Assembly: GCF_003425985.1 (NCBI RefSeq)
Contig: NZ_CP022985.1
Location: 1,649,501-1,713,500, forward strand
Length of the DNA stretch: 64,000 nt
Reading direction: 5' to 3'
DNA from: Mariniflexile sp. TRM1-10
GTDB lineage: Bacteria; Bacteroidota; Bacteroidia; Flavobacteriales; Flavobacteriaceae
Positions within the stretch are counted from its first letter, which is position 1. Every line of letters starts with the position of its first letter. The notes beneath the pieces are model-generated. The model had not been told where the DNA came from and did no database searches. It saw only the letters and a list, made by a program, of their open reading frames with translations. Position numbers and translations under genes: made by a program. Shown here piece after piece: positions 34,450 through 44,463 of the stretch.

Positions 34450-35811
34450 ATGGCACGAATTCACGAATATTTTTTATTTACTTTACAAAAATTATGTTTT
34501 ACCTTGAATTTATTCCATATTTCTTTAAATATTAATGGCTTTCCTATTAAAAAGGCTCAAGCTGTTTTGAAAACTATTCAGCAGAAAACCGATACTGAGT
34601 TAAGTTCTTATATTGAAGCAAAAAAGGAAGCGATTGTTGAATTTCATATAAAGCATAATTCCTTCTACAAAACCTTTGCAAAAGATGTGAATCCGCAAGA
34701 TTGGAACAGCATTCCTGTAATGAGCAAACGCCACTTGCAACAGCCTTTAAAGGAACGGCTTTCTGAAGGTTTTACACAAAAAAATGTTTATTTAAATAAG
34801 ACTTCTGGATCTTCTGGCGATCCGTTTATTTTTACCAAGGACACATTTTGTCACGCCCTTACTTGGGCTGGATTTATTGACCGATATCGTTGGTTTCATT
34901 TAGATTTTAACTCCTCGAAACAAGCCCGATTTTATGGTATTCCTTTAAATAAAACAGGCTATTACAAAGAGCGCTTTAAGGATTTTTTAAGCAAACGCTA
35001 TCGGTTTTCGGTATTTGATTTAAGTGATGCACAATTTGAAAAGAATCTGATCAAATTCAAAACCACTAAGTTTGACTACATCAATGGTTATACGAGTTCG
35101 ATTGTTCAATTTGCTAAGTATTTGAAGCAGAAGAACCTCGTGTTAAAAGCTATTTGTCCAACATTAAAAGTCTGTATTGTAACTTCTGAAATGCTTTTTG
35201 AAGAAGATAAAATGCTGCTAGAAACACATTTAGGTGTCCCCATTATTAATGAATATGGTGCCGCTGAATTGGGTTTGATTGCTTTTCAAAACACTAAAAA
35301 TAAATGGGTTGTAAATACAGAAGATTTGTATGTTGAAATTCTAGATGAAAACGATCAGGTTTTACCTTACGGCGAAGAAGGGCGTGTGGTTGTAACAGCG
35401 TTTTATAATAAGGCACATCCGTTTATTCGATACGATTTAGGCGATATTGGTATGCTTTCAAAAGAAAGTACCCCAAATAAACCCATTCTGGAAACTTTAA
35501 TTGGCAGAACGAACGATGTTGTAAAGTTACCTAGCGGAAAAAAAGCAGCTGGCCTAACCTTTTACTACATAACAAAAACCGTTATTGAAGATGATGGCAA
35601 TGTTAAAGAATTTATTATCGAGCAACTAAAATTGGATACTTTTAAGATAAGTTATGTAAGTAACCATGAGCTTTCAAAAGAAAAACTAGTAAATATTAAC
35701 GCCGCTATAACCAAATATTTAGAACCTAATTTAACCGTTTCTTTTGAAAGAAGAACAGCTTTAGAACGTTCTAGCAGAGGAAAATTAAAACAGTTTAAGT
35801 CTTATTTATAG
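34450..35811 (+). CDS. CapK/phenylacetate-CoA ligase-like adenylate-forming enzyme
   Basis: A 453-residue member of the PaaK/CapK branch. NKTSGSSGDPFIFTKD is the nucleotide-binding loop, INEYGAAELGLIAF the adenylation motif, and FIRYDLGDIG the hinge Asp region. CapK-like proteins in polysaccharide loci are thought to activate or attach acyl or amino-acid groups, but the substrate is unknown. It is the only plus-strand gene of the glycan locus and converges with a GT2 gene, overlapping it by 17 bases. Confidence 0.82.
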   Translation: MARIHEYFLFTLQKLCFTLNLFHISLNINGFPIKKAQAVLKTIQQKTDTELSSYIEAKKEAIVEFHIKHNSFYKTFAKDVNPQDWNSIPVMSKRHLQQPLKERLSEGFTQKNVYLNKTSGSSGDPFIFTKDTFCHALTWAGFIDRYRWFHLDFNSSKQARFYGIPLNKTGYYKERFKDFLSKRYRFSVFDLSDAQFEKNLIKFKTTKFDYINGYTSSIVQFAKYLKQKNLVLKAICPTLKVCIVTSEMLFEEDKMLLETHLGVPIINEYGAAELGLIAFQNTKNKWVVNTEDLYVEILDENDQVLPYGEEGRVVVTAFYNKAHPFIRYDLGDIGMLSKESTPNKPILETLIGRTNDVVKLPSGKKAAGLTFYYITKTVIEDDGNVKEFIIEQLKLDTFKISYVSNHELSKEKLVNINAAITKYLEPNLTVSFERRTALERSSRGKLKQFKSYL

Positions 35812-36574
35812 AAACAACTTGTTTCGATTTTACAAAGAAATGCTCGCTTAAAAAAATTAGCATATAGTAAACAGATTTTAAGCTTGAAAAGCCCAACCCT
35901 TTTCTATACACCCAATAATTATATTTTAAAAGATTGATTTTTTTTGAAGACATCGCGTCTTTTCTAACCCTGTAATACGCCAACGATTCCTCAATGCCTT
36001 TAGCGGGTTTCCCAGATGTTTTAACGGCTGCTAACCATAATAGCCAGTCTTGTCGTTTCCGTAGGCTAGGCGCTTTTATTTTGCCTAAAACCTTCGCATT
36101 ATATATGCCTGTTAAATTACCAATGTAATTACTTTTTAAGTATTTTTGATAAGTTAACTCAGGTAACGCTTTTATTAATTTATTAAGAGGTTTTCCTGTT
36201 TCGTCAATTTGTTCGTAACTGCTAAAACAAACGTCACAATTTTGGGCTTCCATAAACTCTATTTGTATTTGGAGCTTATTAGGTTTCCATAAATCATCAG
36301 CATCTAAAAAGGCTATATATTTACCTTTAGCCTGTTCAATACCTTTATTTCTAGAAATTGTCGCGCCTAAATTGGCGTTATTTTTAAGCAGTTTTATGTT
36401 TGGTTTTTGGGCAATGAATTGGTTTGCTATTGCAATCGTTTTATCGTGAGAACCATCGTCTATTAACAGTAATTCCCAATTGGTGTAAGTTTGATTTATA
36501 ACGCTGTGTATGGTTTCTGAAATATAAGCTTCAGAATTAAACATGGGTGTTATAATAGAAACTAGTGGCTTCAA
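35795..36574 (-). CDS. Glycosyltransferase family 2
   Basis: A 259-residue GT-A enzyme. SIITPMFNSEAYISETIHSV opens the fold, LLIDDGSHD and FLDADDLW give the nucleotide-sugar and metal (DxD) sites. The C-terminal part lacks membrane helices. It adds one sugar to the growing repeat unit; donor unknown. It is the last gene of the minus-strand glycan locus. Confidence 0.9.
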   Translation of the reverse strand: MKPLVSIITPMFNSEAYISETIHSVINQTYTNWELLLIDDGSHDKTIAIANQFIAQKPNIKLLKNNANLGATISRNKGIEQAKGKYIAFLDADDLWKPNKLQIQIEFMEAQNCDVCFSSYEQIDETGKPLNKLIKALPELTYQKYLKSNYIGNLTGIYNAKVLGKIKAPSLRKRQDWLLWLAAVKTSGKPAKGIEESLAYYRVRKDAMSSKKINLLKYNYWVYRKGLGFSSLKSVYYMLIFLSEHFFVKSKQVVSINKT

Positions 36575-36583
36575 AATTTGTGG

Positions 36584-37936
36584 TTAATATGCTTTTTCTT
36601 CACCTTTTAAAACGTTTAAGAATGTTTGCACAATTATTTTTATATCCAATAATAACGACCAGTTTTCAACATAAAAAATATCATACTTAACCCTGTTAAT
36701 AATGTCTTTATCGGTTTCTACTTCGCCTCTATATCCACTTACTTGTGCCAATCCTGTTATGCCTGGTTTAACAAAATGGCGTACCATAAATTTATCGACT
36801 CTTCGTGCGTACATATTGGTATGGCTAACCATATGAGGGCGAGGGCCGACAACGGACATCTCTCCGAAAAGAACATTAAAAAATTGTGGCAATTCGTCAA
36901 TACTCGTTTTACGAAGAAAGGCTCCTACTTTTGTGATTCTTTGATCTCCTTTTGTTGCTTGAAGTAAATGAGCTTCTTTGCTAGGAGTCATAGATCTAAA
37001 TTTGTAGCAATAGAATTCATCATAATTGAATCCATTTCTAGATTGTTTAAAAAACACAGGGCCTTTTGATTCCAATTTAATTAAAATCGCTAGAATTGGT
37101 GTTAACCAAGATAAAACAAAAATGATTATAAATGATGCAAACAAAATATCAAATAAGCGCTTTAAAAATTTGTTTACCGGTTCTTGTAGCGGAATGGTTC
37201 TTAATGATAAAATAGGTATATAATCGTAATACTCGTATTTTAATTTTTTGGAAAAAATATCTTTATTGTCCGGAATAAATTTAAGTTCCCTCAAATTGTT
37301 ATCTGCAAAATCTATCAAATTATTGATTTGTTTATTTGATAATTCAGCAATAGAAAAATATATTTCATCTATATTGTTTTCAATAATATAATTAAAACAT
37401 TTATCTAAAGAAAAACCCTCATCATTAACACTAAATTGAGCTTTAAATTTATATCCAAAATCCAATCTTGTATTAAATGTTTTTATTAGTTGTCTTGTTT
37501 TTTCGTTTTTGCCAATAACGATAACGTTTCTTGTGTTCCCTCTTAATATGGCTCTATACTTTTTTAATAAAAAGAAGTTTAAAAATTTTAAACTAGAAAT
37601 AAGCAACGAAACGAGTAGTAAATAATTACCCAAAGCAAGCCTGCTAATATTTGGCTGCTTAAAAAGCCCTATGTAAGCATATAATATAACAGCAAAAAGA
37701 ATAATTTGACTAAATAAGAGCTGTACAATATGTATTACTCTTGTATGCCTTTGAATTTCATAAAAATGATTTTTTACAGCTATAATTATCCATAAAACAG
37801 AAATATAAGCACCAAATAGATTTATATCATTTAAATTAATTTGAAAAATAAAAATAGAACCGTTTAGTATTACCAAATCGATAAAACCAAATAATGGCTT
37901 TATAAAGCCCGAATATCTTCCTTGTCTATAGTTCAA
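36584..37936 (-). CDS. Undecaprenyl-phosphate sugar phosphotransferase (WcaJ/WbaP type)
   Basis: A 450-residue initiating transferase that places the first sugar phosphate on undecaprenyl phosphate. Four N-terminal helices (about 12-125), a nucleotide-binding-like middle (about 145-250), one helix near 265-287, and the catalytic domain with [31 protein letters not shown] and SVVGPRPH. The architecture is the polyisoprenyl-phosphate hexose-1-phosphate transferase plan; glucose or galactose is likely. It defines the locus as a lipid-linked, repeat-unit pathway. Confidence 0.92.
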   Translation of the reverse strand: MNYRQGRYSGFIKPLFGFIDLVILNGSIFIFQINLNDINLFGAYISVLWIIIAVKNHFYEIQRHTRVIHIVQLLFSQIILFAVILYAYIGLFKQPNISRLALGNYLLLVSLLISSLKFLNFFLLKKYRAILRGNTRNVIVIGKNEKTRQLIKTFNTRLDFGYKFKAQFSVNDEGFSLDKCFNYIIENNIDEIYFSIAELSNKQINNLIDFADNNLRELKFIPDNKDIFSKKLKYEYYDYIPILSLRTIPLQEPVNKFLKRLFDILFASFIIIFVLSWLTPILAILIKLESKGPVFFKQSRNGFNYDEFYCYKFRSMTPSKEAHLLQATKGDQRITKVGAFLRKTSIDELPQFFNVLFGEMSVVGPRPHMVSHTNMYARRVDKFMVRHFVKPGITGLAQVSGYRGEVETDKDIINRVKYDIFYVENWSLLLDIKIIVQTFLNVLKGEEKAY

Positions 37937-37937
37937 T

Positions 37938-38924
37938 TTACTTCTTTATATGGTTTGTAAAATCTTTATGCTCACTTCTATAAAGCTCGTCTGCTGTTAA
38001 ACTTTTAAAATAATCAAAAGTAATTTTCATCCCTTGTTCTCGTTCAACTGTTGGTTGCCAATTTAACAATTTTTTAGCCAAACTAATATCTGGCTGTCGT
38101 TGTAAAGGATCGTCAATTGGTAATTTTTTATAAACTATTTTTTGATTTGTTCCCGTAAGTTTTATTATTTCTTCAGCAAAATCCTTTATGGAAATTTCAT
38201 GGGGGTTTCCAATATTCACAGGATACGAATAATCGCTTAATAATAGCCTATAAATCCCCTCTATTTGGTCATCAACATAACAAAAAGAACGTGTTTGGGA
38301 ACCGTCTCCAAATATCGTTAAATCTTCACCTCTAAGGGCTTGCCCCATAAATGCAGGAATTACACGTCCATCGTTAAGCCTCATTCTTGGTCCATAGGTG
38401 TTAAAAATACGTACAATACGTGTTTCTAAACCATGAAACCTGTGATAAGCCATCGTTATGGATTCTTGAAATCGTTTTGCTTCGTCATATACACCTCTGG
38501 GACCTATTGTGTTTACATTGCCATAATAGTCTTCAGTTTGTGGATGCACCAATGGATCTCCATAAACTTCGGAGGTTGAAGCAATAAGTATTCTAGCTTT
38601 TTTAGCTTTTGCTAAACCTAACAAATTATGCGTGCCCAAAGAGCCTACTTTTAATGTTTGAATGGGTATTTTTAAATAATCTATGGGGCTTGCGGGTGAA
38701 GCAAAATGTAAGATGTAATCTAGATTACCATCAATTTTTACAAATTTGGTAACATCGTGTTCTACAAAAGCAAAATTAGGATTGTTTTCTAAATGTAATA
38801 GGTTTTTTTTATCACCAGTGATATAGTTATCCATTCCAATAACATAATACCCTTCTTTTATAAAACGGTCACATAGATGAGACCCTAAAAATCCTGCTGC
38901 CCCGGTAATTAAAACCTTCTTCAT
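37938..38924 (-). CDS. UDP-glucuronate decarboxylase (UDP-xylose synthase)
   Basis: A 328-residue extended SDR. The NAD loop is [10 protein letters not shown] (7-16), the catalytic pair Y146xxxK150 is in GVYDEAK, and [15 protein letters not shown] is characteristic of UXS rather than of 4,6-dehydratases. It should convert UDP-glucuronate, made by the enzyme encoded next door, to UDP-xylose. Operon with ugd, 26 bases apart. Confidence 0.88.
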   Translation of the reverse strand: MKKVLITGAAGFLGSHLCDRFIKEGYYVIGMDNYITGDKKNLLHLENNPNFAFVEHDVTKFVKIDGNLDYILHFASPASPIDYLKIPIQTLKVGSLGTHNLLGLAKAKKARILIASTSEVYGDPLVHPQTEDYYGNVNTIGPRGVYDEAKRFQESITMAYHRFHGLETRIVRIFNTYGPRMRLNDGRVIPAFMGQALRGEDLTIFGDGSQTRSFCYVDDQIEGIYRLLLSDYSYPVNIGNPHEISIKDFAEEIIKLTGTNQKIVYKKLPIDDPLQRQPDISLAKKLLNWQPTVEREQGMKITFDYFKSLTADELYRSEHKDFTNHIKK

Positions 38925-38950
38925 TTTATTTGTTTGTTAAAAACAAGTTA

Positions 38951-40354
38951 TTAAATTTTAGCTCCACTTCCAATTTTGTAACATACAAAACCAATCTTCT
39001 CAAGTGCTTTAATGTCTAAAATTCCTCTTCCATCAAAAATAAAAGCAGGTTTATACATGTCATCATAAATCTTCTGCCAATTATAGGTTTTGAATTCATC
39101 CCATTCTGTTAAAACAGCAATAGCGTGAGACTCTTTACTGGCTTCATAAGGATTATTATGAACTGTTAATAATGATTTATTTTCGTCTTCGCTTCTTGTC
39201 CCTAAATAGTCTAAGTCTGCATAAATACGCTCTTCAACTACTTTGGGATCATAAACAGAAATATTGGCTTGCTCACTCAACAAATTATCTGCTACTTTTA
39301 TAGCCGCAGATTCACGTGTATCGTTTGTATCTTTTTTAAATGCCCAGCCCAAAAACGTTATCTTTTTACCTGAAACTGTATTATAGAGCGTACTTACTAT
39401 GTTATCAGAAAAACGCTGCTTTTGATGGTCATTCATTATAATAACTTGTTCCCAATAATCGGCAACTTCATTTAATCCGTAAGTTTTAGCTATATAAACT
39501 AAGTTAAGAATATCCTTTTGAAAACAAGACCCTCCAAAACCAACAGATGCTTTTAAGAATTTAGAGCCTATCCTAGAGTCCATTCCTATAGCTTTTGAAA
39601 CTTCATTAACATCGGCTCCGGATTTTTCACAAAGTTGGGACATCGCATTAATAGACGATACGCGTTGTGCTAAAAAGGCATTTGCTGTTAATTTGGACAG
39701 CTCTGATGACCACACATTTGTGGTTAGAATTTTCTCCTTAGAAACCCAATTTGCATAGATGTCTACCAGTGCCTGAATGGCTTTTTGCCCTTCTATACTA
39801 GCATCTCCTCCAATTAATATCCTATCTGGATTTAAAAGATCTTCTATCGCTGTTCCTTCTGCTAAGAACTCAGGATTGGAAAGTATTTGAAATTGAACGC
39901 CATTACCTGTATGATTTAAAATGTTCTTTATTGCGGATGCCGTTCTAACGGGCAATGTTGATTTCTCTACCACAATTTTATTGCTTTTGGAAACTTTGGC
40001 TATCTGACGGGCACATAATTCTATATACTTTAAATCGGCTGCCATACCTTTTCCTTTTCCATAGGTTTTAGTTGGGGTATTTACCGAGATAAAAATCATA
40101 TCCGCTTCGTCAATAGCTTTATCTACATCCGTTGAAAAAAATAAATTTCGCCCACGTGCCTCACCAACAATGTTGTCTAAACCTGGTTCAAAAACTGGTA
40201 GTTTGCTTAAATCCTCATGATTCCAAGCCGCTATTCTTGATGCATTAATATCTACAATGGTTACCTTTATATGTGGGCATTTTTGTGCCACCACTGCCAT
40301 GGTTGGTCCTCCTACGTAACCTGCGCCTATGCAGCATATGTTTTTAATGGTCAT
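38951..40354 (-). CDS. ugd: UDP-glucose 6-dehydrogenase
   Basis: A 467-residue NAD-dependent enzyme that oxidises UDP-glucose twice to UDP-glucuronate. [10 protein letters not shown] (9-18) binds NAD, C277 in [10 protein letters not shown] is the catalytic cysteine, and [14 protein letters not shown] is the C-terminal motif. Length and the N-terminal [12 protein letters not shown] pattern are closer to the animal/plant-type clade than to short bacterial forms. It supplies the UXS gene product. Confidence 0.94.
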   Translation of the reverse strand: MTIKNICCIGAGYVGGPTMAVVAQKCPHIKVTIVDINASRIAAWNHEDLSKLPVFEPGLDNIVGEARGRNLFFSTDVDKAIDEADMIFISVNTPTKTYGKGKGMAADLKYIELCARQIAKVSKSNKIVVEKSTLPVRTASAIKNILNHTGNGVQFQILSNPEFLAEGTAIEDLLNPDRILIGGDASIEGQKAIQALVDIYANWVSKEKILTTNVWSSELSKLTANAFLAQRVSSINAMSQLCEKSGADVNEVSKAIGMDSRIGSKFLKASVGFGGSCFQKDILNLVYIAKTYGLNEVADYWEQVIIMNDHQKQRFSDNIVSTLYNTVSGKKITFLGWAFKKDTNDTRESAAIKVADNLLSEQANISVYDPKVVEERIYADLDYLGTRSEDENKSLLTVHNNPYEASKESHAIAVLTEWDEFKTYNWQKIYDDMYKPAFIFDGRGILDIKALEKIGFVCYKIGSGAKI

Positions 40355-40419
40355 TTATACTTTCTAAAATAATTATAGAATACAAATATATGCTCTTAAA
40401 TAAGATTAAAAGCAACTAC

Positions 40420-41631
40420 TTAGATTTTTAATAATTCTCTTATAAATTTATCTAAGACTTCTTTTTGAGAATACTTCATGTTAACATACTGCTTTGCGTT
40501 CTTCCCAAGATGCCTAGATAAATCCTTATTATGTACTAATAAATTAACGTGCTTAATAATTTCATTTATAGAATTTCCCTTAAAATAGTAACCCGCCTCA
40601 GACTCCTTAAAAATGGTAGCCACTTCGCTTTTTAAATTACCAGTCACAATAGATGGTTTTCCACTAGCCATCATGCCTAATAATTTAGAAGGCATGACCG
40701 TGTCAATCACATCTGTCTTTTGAAACAAAATATGTAAATCCGCACTGGATAATAATAGAGGTAGCTCTTCAAAAGGGACTAAGTTGAAATGTTTAACAAA
40801 ACTAAACCGTTTTAGTTTATTAATTACCATTTCCTTTTCTGCGCCTTCTCCGACTACAACAACCTCGATGTTCTTTATATTTCTTAATTCATTAATAAAA
40901 CTAAAAAACAGCTCCCAATCTTGCTTAGCGCCTATGTTCCCTGAATATAGTATTTTAAAATTATCGGATTTTAGATATGGATGGATTTCATTTTCAATTG
41001 TATCAAATAACGAAATGTCTATCCAGTTTGTTAAATAATATGTGTTTACTTTTGTTTTTTCTTGTAGCTTGTTTATCATTCCATGGCTTATTGTTGAAAC
41101 AACATCTGCCTTAGATAATAGTTTCTTCTCAATCCATAACAACCCATTAAAAACTGTTTTTGCTTTTCCGCTAAGCAATCCAGAGTCTATTGCAGCATCA
41201 AACTCAAAATCTTGAATATGAACCCATAATTTTGAGTTGTATCTTAGCTTTAAAAACCACCCCAATAAAGCCGATGTTGTAAAAGGAATGATTGCTATTA
41301 CAACATCTGGTTTTGATATTCTAAATAAATTTATGAAATTCCCATGGGTAAAACTTGTTAAATGTATGATGCGTTTAAAAAATGTTGGATTTCTAGGAAC
41401 ATATTGTTTGCTTCTTAAAACGTTTACACCATTAATAGTCTCTTTTAATAAATAGGGTTTTGTTTTATAATCTTTTCTTATTTCCCATTGTGGGTAGTAT
41501 GGAAACCCTGTAACTACCGTAACATGAAACCCTGCTTTTACTAAATATTCTGCTTTTTGGGTTGTGTATAGGCCAATAGCACTATCTTCTGGGTAATAAT
41601 TTATGCCTATGATTGTTATTTTTTTACTCAA
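40420..41631 (-). CDS. WcaI-type glycosyltransferase
   Basis: A 403-residue GT-B (GT4) enzyme. GINYYPEDSAIGLYT at the start and PYYPQWEIRKDY are typical of the colanic-acid WcaI group, and MPSKLLGMMASGKP in the C-terminal half is the donor-site region. WcaI is usually linked to fucose transfer, which agrees with the GDP-fucose genes in the locus, but that is inference. It overlaps the acetyltransferase gene by eight bases. Confidence 0.87.
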   Translation of the reverse strand: MSKKITIIGINYYPEDSAIGLYTTQKAEYLVKAGFHVTVVTGFPYYPQWEIRKDYKTKPYLLKETINGVNVLRSKQYVPRNPTFFKRIIHLTSFTHGNFINLFRISKPDVVIAIIPFTTSALLGWFLKLRYNSKLWVHIQDFEFDAAIDSGLLSGKAKTVFNGLLWIEKKLLSKADVVSTISHGMINKLQEKTKVNTYYLTNWIDISLFDTIENEIHPYLKSDNFKILYSGNIGAKQDWELFFSFINELRNIKNIEVVVVGEGAEKEMVINKLKRFSFVKHFNLVPFEELPLLLSSADLHILFQKTDVIDTVMPSKLLGMMASGKPSIVTGNLKSEVATIFKESEAGYYFKGNSINEIIKHVNLLVHNKDLSRHLGKNAKQYVNMKYSQKEVLDKFIRELLKI

Positions 41632-42169
41632 CGTCTCGTTTCTTTATAAATTTTGCTGGTGAACCTGCATACATAGAAAATGCCTCTAAATCTTTAAATA
41701 CAGAACTTCTAGCCCCAACTACTGTTCCTTGCTTGATAGTTATACCCGGTGCCACAAAGACATCTGTAGCCAACCAACATGCGTCTTCTATAACTATTTT
41801 TTTAGAATAAATTGGAAAATCAATTTTTGTATAATCATGCGAGCCAGTACAAATGTAACTTCTTTGTGATATAACGGTGTTATTACCTATCTCAATATCT
41901 CCCAAAGAATAAAGAACCACTTCATCCCCAACCCAACTATAATCACCAATTGTAACTTTCCATGGATAGGTTATTTGTGCAGAAGGGCGAATAATAGCAC
42001 CTTTTCCTATTTTCGCGCCAAAACACCTCAAAATAAAACGCCTCCACCCATACATAAATTGAGGAGAACATCCAAACAAGCTCGCCTGAACAAACCACCA
42101 AAATTGTACAGTAATTGATGATCTGCCTCTAAAATTTGAAGGAAGTTGAAATTTACTTAACTCAAACAT
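41624..42169 (-). CDS. WcaF-type acetyltransferase
   Basis: A 181-residue left-handed beta-helix O-acetyltransferase. Hexapeptide repeats run from about residue 50 to 165 (IGKGAIIRPSAQITYPW and GTVVGARSSVFKDL), with the catalytic His in GSHDYTK. It resembles WcaF of colanic-acid clusters and probably acetylates a glycan sugar. It overlaps both neighbouring genes, by 13 and 8 bases. Confidence 0.9.
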   Translation of the reverse strand: MFELSKFQLPSNFRGRSSITVQFWWFVQASLFGCSPQFMYGWRRFILRCFGAKIGKGAIIRPSAQITYPWKVTIGDYSWVGDEVVLYSLGDIEIGNNTVISQRSYICTGSHDYTKIDFPIYSKKIVIEDACWLATDVFVAPGITIKQGTVVGARSSVFKDLEAFSMYAGSPAKFIKKRDVE

Positions 42170-43239
42170 CTATCGAAAATTTTAATCATATTCTCAACAA
42201 AAACATCTTCTGCAAATTCCTTTTCTGCATAAACTTTATTTAACTCCCCTTTTTTCTTCAACATTATTCTATTTGATATTAAAAATAAAATTTTTGATTT
42301 TAAATCCTTAACATTATTCTTCTCAACAAAAATAGCATTATTATCCGTGCAAATATCTGGAATTCCCCCGTGTTTTGTTGTTAAAATTAAATTACCAAAA
42401 GCCATAGCTTCAATAATTGAGATGGGTTGTCCTTCTCCTCGACTATAAAACGTAGGTAAACAAAATACATTACCCCACGATAGCATTTCTGTTTTAGCTT
42501 TTCCTGATACAACTCCCAAATATTCTAAATTAGAAAACCGTTCCATTTTTGAAACAACAATTTTATTTTCTGGAGTGATATTACCAGCAACTTTTACCTT
42601 GATTGTGTTTGGATCAATACCTTCCAATGCTTCCAATAATAGATTAATGCCTTTACCTTCAATTAAATTACTTAAAAAAATAAGTCTAAGCTCTTCATAA
42701 TTTTTTTCCTCCTTATCCATTGACTTCAAACTACTTTCAAAAAAATTTTTACATATAAATATTCTTTCTCCATCTAAAAAAAATGAAAGATGCTCTTTTA
42801 ATGATTTTGAAAGAACAATACCATAATCAAATTGTCTTAAAGTAAATAACATCAGCTTCTTTTTTAGACTTTTTTGGTTTTCATATTCATTCTTTAAAAA
42901 ACCTCCATGCAAATGAATAACTGTTTTAGTTTTAAAAATTTTTGCTGCCAATAAAAAAGGTAAGTACTTTAATACTCCAAAAAAAGTTTGCCCTATAGTA
43001 ATATTAACTATATCAAAAAAAAGAATTTTATATAAGCTTAAATAGACCTTAAAAAAAAACAATATTTTATTTATACTAAATTTTCCTGTATTTCCTTTAA
43101 TATCCGTTTGAACTTGGGTGTTAATAATTCCTATTTGTTTTCCTTTGTTCTCTAAACCACACTTTAACACTTCATTTGCTAAACTTACTCCTGAAATTGG
43201 AGAGGGGAATGGGCCTATTAATAATATTCTCTCTTTCAT
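42157..43239 (-). CDS. Glycosyltransferase family 4
   Basis: A 360-residue GT-B enzyme. The N-terminal LLIGPFPSPISGVSLANEV and the C-terminal donor region GEGQPISIIEAMAFGNLILTT, containing the EAMAFG signature, identify it. Acceptor and donor are unknown. The DNA here is more AT-rich than the housekeeping flanks. Confidence 0.9.
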   Translation of the reverse strand: MKERILLIGPFPSPISGVSLANEVLKCGLENKGKQIGIINTQVQTDIKGNTGKFSINKILFFFKVYLSLYKILFFDIVNITIGQTFFGVLKYLPFLLAAKIFKTKTVIHLHGGFLKNEYENQKSLKKKLMLFTLRQFDYGIVLSKSLKEHLSFFLDGERIFICKNFFESSLKSMDKEEKNYEELRLIFLSNLIEGKGINLLLEALEGIDPNTIKVKVAGNITPENKIVVSKMERFSNLEYLGVVSGKAKTEMLSWGNVFCLPTFYSRGEGQPISIIEAMAFGNLILTTKHGGIPDICTDNNAIFVEKNNVKDLKSKILFLISNRIMLKKKGELNKVYAEKEFAEDVFVENMIKIFDRCLS

Positions 43240-43255
43240 TTAAAAGTCTAAATCG

Positions 43256-44461
43256 TTAATTAAAGTTTTTTCTTAAAAACAAATTACATATAAATGCAAA
43301 ACAAATTACTCCTGCTTCTCGTTCTAAAATGTTCTCAGATAACATGTTCAAAACAAAGAAAAGTAATATACCTAAAAACAAAAAATCTCTAGAGGCTATT
43401 GTTTCTTTAAATAGACAAAACATATAACATAAAAATAATTGAAAGCCCAATAAACCTGTTAAAATCAAATAACTTAAAAACTGATTATGAGAATTAATAT
43501 TTTCGTTATTATTAATTACTGTTTTGGAAAGAATACCATTTGCATCTCCAGTACCGAAACCTAAAATGGGTTCCTTGATTACTAAATTATAAGCTTTTTT
43601 ATATATTAAAACCCTTTTTCCTATTGATGTTGTTGAATCATTTATAGTATTTTCTATATTGGAAAACTCTTTAAAACCATTATACCCCTTATATCTTGGA
43701 AACAGAACAACACCAAGACTAATAAGTAATAAAAAAATACCTCCAAAAAACAGAAACAAGAATTTATTTTTTAACTTTTTAATGTTTACAAAAAGCATAA
43801 TAATTCCTACAAAAACAACAGCTATTATAGCCATTCTCTTATTCATAACAATAAGTAAGAAAACTGATAACAAAACGCAAAGTATCGCAAATATCAAATC
43901 AAACTTATTCTTATACTTAAAAAGTATAAAAACAGAAAAGATGATACTAATCCCAACTTGCAAAGCTAAATAAATAGAGTGTATCTGATATTTCGAATTA
44001 ATTGATTGGTCAATTAACGTATTATAATGCTGAATTAAATATGTTAACCCTCTATTTTCTGTAATTGCAAAATAAATAAAAATAGAATATGAAAAAACTA
44101 AAGTCCCTACTACAAAGACAGTAAAAATATTTTTACCATATCTGTCTAACTGTATTTTCAACATTTCTTTTGAAAGCAATGAAAAAAATAAAGGGTAAAT
44201 AATTAGAGAAGCACCTGTTTCTAATCTTTTTATTCCATACGATATATCTTCAGTATATAACATACCGAAAACTAAAATTAAATAAGGTAGTGAGCTTAAA
44301 ACAAAAAAGTGATAATCCATTTTTCTTCTTTCAAAAAAAACTTTGATAGAAAATCCCCCTAAAAGAAGTATTGGAATAAACTTAAAATTGCTTGGAAATA
44401 ATATTATTAAAGCATTTAAACAAAGTATTAGAAAAAGAATATAATCTCTTTTATTATCCAT
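43256..44461 (-). CDS. O-antigen ligase/polymerase family protein (Wzy_C)
   Basis: A 401-residue membrane protein with about 11 helices. A large periplasmic loop ends EPILGFGTGDANGIL, and the NINSHNQFLSYLILTGLLG segment with its conserved His is the Wzy_C signature shared by WaaL-type ligases and some polymerases. With a second Wzy-like gene next door, this one may be the ligase and the other the polymerase, but sequence alone does not decide. Confidence 0.82.
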   Translation of the reverse strand: MDNKRDYILFLILCLNALIILFPSNFKFIPILLLGGFSIKVFFERRKMDYHFFVLSSLPYLILVFGMLYTEDISYGIKRLETGASLIIYPLFFSLLSKEMLKIQLDRYGKNIFTVFVVGTLVFSYSIFIYFAITENRGLTYLIQHYNTLIDQSINSKYQIHSIYLALQVGISIIFSVFILFKYKNKFDLIFAILCVLLSVFLLIVMNKRMAIIAVVFVGIIMLFVNIKKLKNKFLFLFFGGIFLLLISLGVVLFPRYKGYNGFKEFSNIENTINDSTTSIGKRVLIYKKAYNLVIKEPILGFGTGDANGILSKTVINNNENINSHNQFLSYLILTGLLGFQLFLCYMFCLFKETIASRDFLFLGILLFFVLNMLSENILEREAGVICFAFICNLFLRKNFN

Positions 44462-44463
44462 TA

